Source: an uncultured Archangium sp.
Lineage (GTDB): Bacteria > Myxococcota > Myxococcia > Myxococcales > Myxococcaceae
Direction of reading: 5' to 3'
Assembly (NCBI GenBank): GCA_946479335.1
Contig: CAMLFP010000188.1
Span: forward strand, 1 to 10,342
Length of the DNA stretch: 10,342 nt
This document shows positions 5,925 to 10,342 of this stretch, one piece after another (the stretch's first letter is position 1; the number at the start of each line of letters is the position of its first letter). Below the pieces are notes generated by a model. It worked only from the letters and a program-made list of their open reading frames with translations, was not told the DNA's origin and made no database searches. The position numbers were made by a program, and so were the translations under genes.

Positions 5925-7541
5925 ATGAACGGACTGATGATGAACCAGCCGCTGTTGATCAGCGCGCAGCTCGAGTTCGCCGCGCGCTTCCACTCGCTGC
6001 AGGAGGTGGTGACGCGCACGGTGGAGGGCCCCATCGTCCGCACCACGTGGGCGCACGTCGCCGCCCGCACCCGCAAGCTGGCCAACGCGCTCAAAGCCCT
6101 CGGCGTGAAGCCGGGCGACGTCGTGGCGACGCTGGGGTGGAACACGCAGCGCCACCTCGAGACGTACTTCGCGGTGTCGGGCATCGGCGCCGTGCTGCAC
6201 ACCATCAACCCGCGCCTGCCGCCTGATCAGCTCACGTACATCGCGAAAGACGCCAGCGACACGGTGCTCTTCTTCGACACCACCTTCACGCCGCTCGCCA
6301 AGCACCTCGCCGCGACCTCGGCCATCAAACACTTCTTCGCCTTCACCGACGACGCGCACCTCCCGGCCGACGCCGGCATCGCGGGCCTGCGCAGCTACGA
6401 GAGCTTCCTCCACGGGCAGCCCGACACCTTCGAGTGGCCCAGCTTCGACGAGAACACTGCGTCGTCGCTTTGCTACACCTCGGGCACCGTCGGCCTGCCG
6501 AAGGGCGTGCTCTACAGCCATCGCTCCACGGTGCTGCACAGCTACGGCATCTGCGCCGCCGACGCGCTGGCCATCTCCGCGCAAGACGTCACGTTGCCGG
6601 TGGTGCCGATGTTCCACGTCAACGCGTGGGGCGTGCCGTACGCCGCGGCGATGGTGGGCAGCAAGCTGGTGCTCCCCGGGCCGGCGCTCGACGGCAAGAG
6701 CCTGCTGGAGCTCATCCAGCAGGAGGGCGTCACCTCGGCGCTGGGCGTGCCCACCGTGTGGCTCGGCCTGCTGACGGCCGCGAAGTCGTCGGGCGTGCGC
6801 ATGTCATCGCTGCGCAAGGTGACGGTGGGCGGCAGCGCGTGCCCGCCGTCGATGATTCAACAGTTCGAGCAGGAGCACGGCGCGCGCGTACTGCACGCGT
6901 GGGGCATGACCGAGATGTCGCCGCTGGGCACCGCCAACGTGCTGCTGGCCAAGCACGCGGAGCTCTCCGACGAGGGGCGCCTGCACATCCAGTCGAAGCA
7001 GGGGCGCCCGGTGTTCGGCGTCGACCTGCGCCTGGTCGATGACGACGGCAACGTGCTGCCGCACGACGGCAAGACGTCGGGCCACCTGCAGACCCGCGGG
7101 TATTGGATTGCGTCGGGCTACCTCAACAAGCCCAACGAGGGGCAGCACACGCCCGACGGCTGGTTCTTCACCGGCGACATCGCCACCATCGACCCTGACG
7201 GCTACATGCAGATCACCGACCGCTCGAAGGACGTCATCAAGTCAGGCGGCGAGTGGATTTCGTCCATCGACCTCGAGAACGCGGCGATGGCGCACTCCAA
7301 GGTGGCGATGGCGGCGGCCATCGGCGTGCCGCACCCGCGCTGGGGCGAGCGCCCGCTGCTGGTCATCGTGCGCAAAGACGCCACGCTGACGAAGGAAGAG
7401 CTCAAGGAGTTCCTCGAGACGAAGATCGTCAAGTGGTGGCTGCCCGACGCCATCGAGTTCGTCGACGCGCTGCCGCTGGGCCCGACGGGGAAGATCCTCA
7501 AGCGCACGCTGCGCGAGAAGTTCGCCGACTACAAACTCTGA
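5925..7541 (+). CDS. Fatty acyl-CoA ligase, AlkK-like (ANL superfamily)
   Basis: This 538-residue adenylate-forming enzyme should activate a medium- or long-chain carboxylic acid with ATP and join it to coenzyme A. The AMP-binding loop is CYTSGTVGLPKGV (183-195), with Val189 replacing the usual Thr. The A5 motif is WGMTE (326-330). A 'GWFFTGDIATIDPDGYMQI' segment and TDRSKDVIKSGGEWIS (431 onward) supply the ribose-binding Asp and the hinge. The catalytic Lys is Lys523 in GPTGKILKR. Length and the LYSHRSTVLHSYG stretch after the loop fit the AlkK/DmdB-like branch rather than FadD. The ATG at 5925 is chosen; ATGs at 5937 and 5940 are possible. The gene is divergent from the GMC oxidoreductase unit, and its end overlaps the convergent methyltransferase gene by 13 bases. 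Confidence 0.93.
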   Translation: MNGLMMNQPLLISAQLEFAARFHSLQEVVTRTVEGPIVRTTWAHVAARTRKLANALKALGVKPGDVVATLGWNTQRHLETYFAVSGIGAVLHTINPRLPPDQLTYIAKDASDTVLFFDTTFTPLAKHLAATSAIKHFFAFTDDAHLPADAGIAGLRSYESFLHGQPDTFEWPSFDENTASSLCYTSGTVGLPKGVLYSHRSTVLHSYGICAADALAISAQDVTLPVVPMFHVNAWGVPYAAAMVGSKLVLPGPALDGKSLLELIQQEGVTSALGVPTVWLGLLTAAKSSGVRMSSLRKVTVGGSACPPSMIQQFEQEHGARVLHAWGMTEMSPLGTANVLLAKHAELSDEGRLHIQSKQGRPVFGVDLRLVDDDGNVLPHDGKTSGHLQTRGYWIASGYLNKPNEGQHTPDGWFFTGDIATIDPDGYMQITDRSKDVIKSGGEWISSIDLENAAMAHSKVAMAAAIGVPHPRWGERPLLVIVRKDATLTKEELKEFLETKIVKWWLPDAIEFVDALPLGPTGKILKRTLREKFADYKL

Positions 7542-8146
7542 AGGCGGTCGGCCTCGGCCGGCGCGCCGGTGAGCGGCACGAAGCGCACCGGGAGCAACTC
7601 CTCGGTGTGCACCTCGCCGCCCGGCGCGCGCGTCACCAGCACCAGCGTCATCTGCTCGCCGACGCCCTTCGGCATCAACAGCCGGCCGCCCGGCGCGAGC
7701 TGCTCCACCAACGGCTGCGGCACCTTCGCTGCGCCCGCGGCCACGATGATGGCGTCGAAGGGCGCTGCCTCCGGCCAGCCCGCGTAGCCGTCACCGGTGC
7801 GCAGGTGCACGTGCGGCGTCTCGAGGCGGGCCAGCGTCTGCGCGGCCTGCTCCGCGAGCGGCGCGACGATTTCCACGCTGTAGACCTCCGCGCCCAGCTG
7901 CGAGAGCAGCGCCGTCTGGTAGCCGCAGCCGGTGCCCACCTCGAGCACCTTCATGCCCGGCGTGAGGCGCAGCTGCTCCAGCATCCACGCGATGAGCGTC
8001 GGCTGGCTGGTGGTCTGCTCGAAGCCGATGCCGATGGGTGCGTCGACGCGCGCGTCGCGCCGGCGCTCCGGAGGGAGGAAGTGACGGCGGTCGACCAACT
8101 GCATCGCCGCGTGGACCCGGGTGTCGTGGAGGTTCAATTCATGCAT
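7529..8146 (-). CDS. pcm: Protein-L-isoaspartate O-methyltransferase
   Basis: This 205-residue enzyme should use S-adenosylmethionine to methylate abnormal isoaspartyl residues in damaged proteins, starting their repair. The SAM-binding motif I is VLEVGTGCGYQTALL (from residue 68), and the upstream 'PIGIGFEQTTSQP' matches the substrate-site signature of the Pcm family (usually IGxxQTISQP). Motif II/III regions 'FDAIIVAAGAAKVPQPLVEQL' and 'LAPGGRLLMP' are present. The usual N-terminal helix before the catalytic domain is shortened, so the protein begins close to the 'VxxAMxxVxRxxF' segment. The ATG at 8146 is used; a GTG at 8155 is an alternative. Neither has a clear ribosome binding site or a -10-like box. 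The 3' end overlaps the acyl-CoA ligase gene on the opposite strand. Confidence 0.9.
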   Translation of the reverse strand: MHELNLHDTRVHAAMQLVDRRHFLPPERRRDARVDAPIGIGFEQTTSQPTLIAWMLEQLRLTPGMKVLEVGTGCGYQTALLSQLGAEVYSVEIVAPLAEQAAQTLARLETPHVHLRTGDGYAGWPEAAPFDAIIVAAGAAKVPQPLVEQLAPGGRLLMPKGVGEQMTLVLVTRAPGGEVHTEELLPVRFVPLTGAPAEADRLQSL

Positions 8147-8211
8147 CGTGCACACAAGGTGCGACGGCCGCGGCCCACGTCAAGGCGCTCCTTCGCCAAC
8201 ACGCGGTGCGG

Positions 8212-8217
8212 TAAGGC
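8212..8217 (+). promoter_or_regulatory. TAAGG element before the NUDIX gene (-10-like box or ribosome binding site)
   Basis: GGTAAGGC places TA 14 bases before the ATG at 8226, like the other boxes in this window. The AAGG within it, 9 bases from the ATG, could equally serve as a weak Shine-Dalgarno site, so the two readings cannot be separated by eye. The 79 bases between the divergent pcm and NUDIX starts hold no other clear signal. Confidence 0.3.
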
Positions 8218-8225
8218 GCTGGCCC

Positions 8226-8690
8226 ATGCGCATCCCCTCCGCCGCGTTCGGAATCATGAAGGAAGTCGCGCGGCACCTGCTGCGCCGCCCGGTCGTCGGG
8301 CTGGTGGCCATCGCGCGCGACGAGCGCGAGAATCTCGTGCTGATCCGCCGGGGTGACACCGGTGAGTGGTGCCTGCCGGGCGGCACGCTGGAGTGGGGCG
8401 AGACCTTCCGCGAGGCGCTGCCGCGCGAGCTGCGCGAAGAGGCAGGTGTCGAGCTGTTGGAGGCCGGCGAGCTGCTGGGCCTCTATTCGAACCCGCAGCG
8501 CGACCCGCGATTTCACGCGGTGACGGCGGTGGTGGCGGCGCGCGTGACTTCACCGCAGCGGCCGCCGATGAACCCGCTGGAGATTCTCGAGGTGCGCGCG
8601 TTCCCTCCGGGCGAACTCCCGTCACCGCTCTCACACGGCATGACCGACGTGGTGACGCGGGCGCTGAGCGGTTCCACGCACTGGGAATAG
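8226..8690 (+). CDS. NUDIX hydrolase
   Basis: This 154-residue protein carries a perfect NUDIX box, GX5EX7REUXEEXGU, at residues 53-75: Gly53, Glu59, Arg67, Glu68, Glu71, Glu72 and Gly74. The glutamates bind the metal ions that cleave a nucleoside diphosphate linked to another group. The lead-in 'GLVAIARDERENLVLIRRG' and 'GEWCLPGGTLEWGE' is typical of the ADP-ribose or mutator-type hydrolases, but the substrate cannot be read from the sequence. The length is normal for a single-domain enzyme. The open frame extends upstream to 8121, but the ATG at 8226 is preferred over that extension, which would overlap the divergent pcm gene. An ATG at 8256 (MKEVARHL) is an alternative. The glycosyltransferase gene begins 18 bases after its stop. 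Confidence 0.9.
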   Translation: MRIPSAAFGIMKEVARHLLRRPVVGLVAIARDERENLVLIRRGDTGEWCLPGGTLEWGETFREALPRELREEAGVELLEAGELLGLYSNPQRDPRFHAVTAVVAARVTSPQRPPMNPLEILEVRAFPPGELPSPLSHGMTDVVTRALSGSTHWE

Positions 8691-8699
8691 TGCTATTGG
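8691..8699 (+). promoter_or_regulatory. Extended -10-like box before the glycosyltransferase gene
   Basis: TGCTATTGG directly follows the NUDIX stop codon and places TA 15 bases before the ATG at 8709. It shares TGCTA with both boxes in the divergent region near 5905. No Shine-Dalgarno sequence lies in the 18-base gap, which fits a leaderless start here. TTCCAC at 8672-8677, 16 bases upstream of TATTGG, is a weak -35 candidate. Confidence 0.35.
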
Positions 8700-8708
8700 C
8701 GCGCGGCC

Positions 8709-9476
8709 ATGAAACCGCAGGTCAAGAAGCTCTCGCTCGTCATCCCCGTGTACAACGAAGCGCGCCACCTGAAGGACTGGTGCGAGGAGTTCTTCGCCTT
8801 CAAGTTCCCGCTGGAGACGGAGTTCATCTTCGTCAACGACGCGTCGACCGACGGTTCGCTGGCCATCCTCGAGGAGTACGCGTCGCGGCCGGGCGTGAAG
8901 CTGCTGAACCAGAGCGTGAACCAGGGCAAGGGTGCGGCGCTGGCGCGCGGGCTCTCGGAGACGACGGGCGACGTGGTGCTGATTCAAGACGCCGACTTCG
9001 AGTACTCGCTGAAGGACATCCCCACGGTCATCGCGCCCATCATCGCGGGCGAGGCCGACGTGGTGTTCGGCAGCCGCTACAAGAACTCGCAGACGGTGCA
9101 CCGCACGTTCCACTACGCGGTGAACCGCGCGCTGACGATGGCGTCGAACGTGGCGTCTGGCCTGTACGTCACTGATATGGAGACTTGTTACAAGGCATTC
9201 CGCGGGGAGATCATCCGCGGGATTAAAATCGAGTCTCCGCGCTTCGGCTTCGAGCCTGAAATCACCGCGAAGGTGGCGGCGCTGCAGGTGCGGGTGGCGG
9301 AGGTGTCCATCAACTACTTCCCGCGCACCTACCTCGAGGGGAAGAAGATCAACTGGAAAGACGGCGTCGCCGCGATGTTCCACATCTTGCGCTTCAACCT
9401 GAACGCGAAGGCGCTGCGCGACGCGACGAAGGACGTGCCGGAGAAGTACCAGACGTCTGGCCGGCAGTGGCTCTGA
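8709..9476 (+). CDS. Family-2 glycosyltransferase, soluble dolichyl-phosphate mannose synthase-like
   Basis: This 255-residue enzyme has the GT-A fold signatures of family 2: SLVIPVYNEARHL at 9-21, FVNDASTDGS, NQGKGAALARG, the metal- and nucleotide-binding Asp94-Ala-Asp96 in IQDADFEY, and GSRY at 121-124. A 'TDMETCYKAFRGEII' stretch and 'RFGFEPEITAKVA' follow, as in DPM1/GtrB-type polyprenyl-phosphate sugar transferases. The C-terminal membrane helices found in GtrB or DPMS-type enzymes are absent, so this is a soluble form like human DPM1. The likely reaction is transfer of a hexose from a nucleotide sugar to a lipid phosphate carrier, on the cytoplasmic face; the sugar is unknown. Codon use is strongly G/C-ending except for a tract at about 9156-9249. 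The ATG at 8709 is the natural start. Confidence 0.9.
   Translation: MKPQVKKLSLVIPVYNEARHLKDWCEEFFAFKFPLETEFIFVNDASTDGSLAILEEYASRPGVKLLNQSVNQGKGAALARGLSETTGDVVLIQDADFEYSLKDIPTVIAPIIAGEADVVFGSRYKNSQTVHRTFHYAVNRALTMASNVASGLYVTDMETCYKAFRGEIIRGIKIESPRFGFEPEITAKVAALQVRVAEVSINYFPRTYLEGKKINWKDGVAAMFHILRFNLNAKALRDATKDVPEKYQTSGRQWL
9178..9239 (+). other. Nested inverted repeats in an A/T-ending codon tract inside the glycosyltransferase gene
   Basis: An outer arm TGGAGACTTG (9178-9187) pairs with CGAGTCTCCG (9230-9239), giving ten pairs of which two are G-U in RNA. An inner arm ATTCCGCGG (9197-9205) pairs with CCGCGGGAT (9215-9223), nine pairs with one G-U, around a 9-base loop. A small CTTGT-T-ACAAG repeat (9184-9194) competes with the outer arm. 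Codons across this tract end in A or T far more often than elsewhere in the gene. It may be a structured RNA element or a protein-binding DNA site; chance remains possible because short G/C-rich repeats are common in such sequence. Confidence 0.3.
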
Positions 9477-9481
9477 GCGGC

Positions 9482-10108
9482 ATGCGGCTGCTCCAGTTCT
9501 CGTATTCGCCGTTCGCGGCGAAGGTGCGAACGGTGCTCAAGCTCAAGGGCCTCGCGTGCGAGGTCGTCGACGTTCCGTACCTGCAGCGCGCGGAGCTGGT
9601 GCGGCTGACGGGCGGCATCTCGGTGCCGGTGTTGGACGATGGCGGCACCATCGTCACCGACAGCCCGCGCATCGTGCGGCACCTCGAGGGCAAAGGCGGC
9701 CCGAGCGTGTACGGCGACCCGCTCGCGGTGACGTTCGAGCAGTGGGCTGACGAGTTCTTTCAAGAGGTCGCGTTCAAGCTCGCGTGCCCGGGCCTCGAAG
9801 CGCTCATGGGCCGCGAACAGGGTGATGAGGCGAAGGCGCTCTTCAGGCTCATCAAGGAGCGCCGCTACGGCTCCGGCGCCATCGAGCAGTGGAAGCGTGA
9901 CGAGGCGCAGTGGCGCGCGCAGACGCTGTCGCTCCTGGAGCCGGTGGTGGAGACGTTGAAGCGCCGCGCGTGGCTGCTGGGTGATGCGGCGTCGGTGGCT
10001 GATGCCGCGCTCGCGGGGCAGCTGACGATGGTGGAGTTCGCGTTCCCCGGGTTCGTCGCGCAGCACCTGCCGACGATGAGCGGTTGGTACGCGAAGTTGA
10101 AAACCTGA
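9482..10108 (+). CDS. Glutathione S-transferase-like protein
   Basis: This 208-residue protein has the two-domain GST layout. The N-terminal thioredoxin-like domain starts with beta-strand LLQFSYSPFAAKVR, where Ser7 or Ser9 is the candidate catalytic residue next to Pro10. It continues with ISVPVLDD, holding the cis-proline (Pro49), and TDSPRIVRHLE, with Asp60-Ser61 in the place of the usual glutamyl-binding Glu/Asp-Ser. The C-terminal half is helical, ending with 'AWLLGDAASVADAALAGQL', the standard GST helix with the capping Asp. Conjugation of glutathione to an unknown electrophile, or a non-enzymatic role, are both possible. The ATG at 9482 lies 5 bases after the glycosyltransferase stop; a GTG at 9467 in the same frame would overlap that gene. 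Co-transcription is likely. Confidence 0.87.
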   Translation: MRLLQFSYSPFAAKVRTVLKLKGLACEVVDVPYLQRAELVRLTGGISVPVLDDGGTIVTDSPRIVRHLEGKGGPSVYGDPLAVTFEQWADEFFQEVAFKLACPGLEALMGREQGDEAKALFRLIKERRYGSGAIEQWKRDEAQWRAQTLSLLEPVVETLKRRAWLLGDAASVADAALAGQLTMVEFAFPGFVAQHLPTMSGWYAKLKT

Positions 10109-10222
10109 GTTGTGGACCTCAGCGCGATCGTCGCCTTGAGCTTCGTCGGCCACCGGCACATCTGTCGGCTGTGCGCGACGTTGAGGGCGCCGGCGCGCAA
10201 GACCATGCGCGGCGTCGGCTCA

Positions 10223-10342
10223 GTGCTTCGCGGCGGGTGAGTGACGGCCTTGATGAGGGTGAAGGTGATGCGGGCGAGCGTCGTGCGTCACCTCGCGCTT
10301 GCCCCTCGGCTTCGGGCGGCACTCTCTCAAGCCGTGGAGACA
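10223..10342 (-). pseudogene. Possible remnant or end of a REP-associated transposase-like gene
   Basis: On the minus strand a frame is open from the right edge for 40 codons and then stops (TGA at 10220-10222). Its first part contains RPKPRGKREVTHDARP, which resembles the basic N-terminal region of Y1-type (REP-associated tyrosine) transposases of delta-proteobacteria, often GR-x-P-x-G-x-x-x-x-V-x-H-x-x-RP. The HPVHVT motif expected soon after is not present; the frame becomes histidine-rich with many A/T-ending codons and stops. The reading is a decayed fragment. It may instead be a chance match or the tail of an unrelated gene. The rest of 10109-10222 shows no coding signal and no convincing terminator. 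Confidence 0.22.

Noticed and set aside
7253..8356. A 367-codon plus-strand open frame crossing the ligase end, pcm and the NUDIX start
   Set aside because: It crosses three well-supported genes in other frames and its translation is Arg/His/Ala-rich without recognisable domains.
10105..10140. Small inverted repeats just after the GST-like gene (CTGAG/CTCAG, and an imperfect CTCA...TGAG hairpin at 10118-10140)
   Set aside because: The first stem has only five pairs, the second has mismatches, and no T-run follows, so they do not support a terminator call.

Overview
This is a GC-rich window (about two thirds G+C by eye) with very strong G/C preference at third codon positions. It codes on both strands and holds ten complete protein genes plus one doubtful gene remnant at the right edge. 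The GC level, the secreted lipoproteins with few recognisable homologues, and the DUF4403 and DUF1826-like proteins suggest a myxobacterium or related Myxococcota. That assignment is inferred from protein style; there is no marker gene. No tRNA, rRNA, CRISPR array or intact mobile element was seen.

Layout. Positions 53-2357 (+) hold a two-gene unit: a DUF4403-type lipoprotein followed 4 bases later by a membrane-anchored protein with a helical-repeat-like middle. Positions 2453-3927 (+) hold a cysteine-rich lipoprotein whose last codons overlap the start of a DUF1826-like protein. Positions 4002-5887 (-) hold a small membrane protein and a GMC-family FAD oxidoreductase, joined by a 4-base GTGA overlap. 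Starting only 37 bases away in the other direction is an AlkK-like fatty acyl-CoA ligase (5925-7541, +). A protein-L-isoaspartate methyltransferase gene (7529-8146, -) converges on it and overlaps its end by 13 bases. Finally a NUDIX hydrolase, a soluble family-2 glycosyltransferase and a GST-fold protein run in tandem (8226-10108, +). The last 234 bases hold no supported gene.

How the genes may work together. The clearest functional pairing is the GMC oxidoreductase with its membrane partner opposite the acyl-CoA ligase. Oxidation of an alcohol (fatty alcohol or sterol-like) and activation of a carboxylic acid to its CoA thioester are adjacent steps of lipid catabolism, as with AlkJ and AlkK in the Pseudomonas alk system. 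The first two units encode envelope proteins of unknown role. The last three genes look like housekeeping or sugar-transfer functions without an obvious common pathway.

Regulation. Six of the seven starts that are not coupled to an upstream gene carry a TA-containing, -10-like box 12-15 bases before the start codon and mostly lack a Shine-Dalgarno sequence. The internal operon gene at 5501 instead has a clean GGAGG. This suggests leaderless transcripts for operon-first genes. A second unusual signal is a short tract of A/T-ending codons with nested inverted repeats inside the glycosyltransferase gene.
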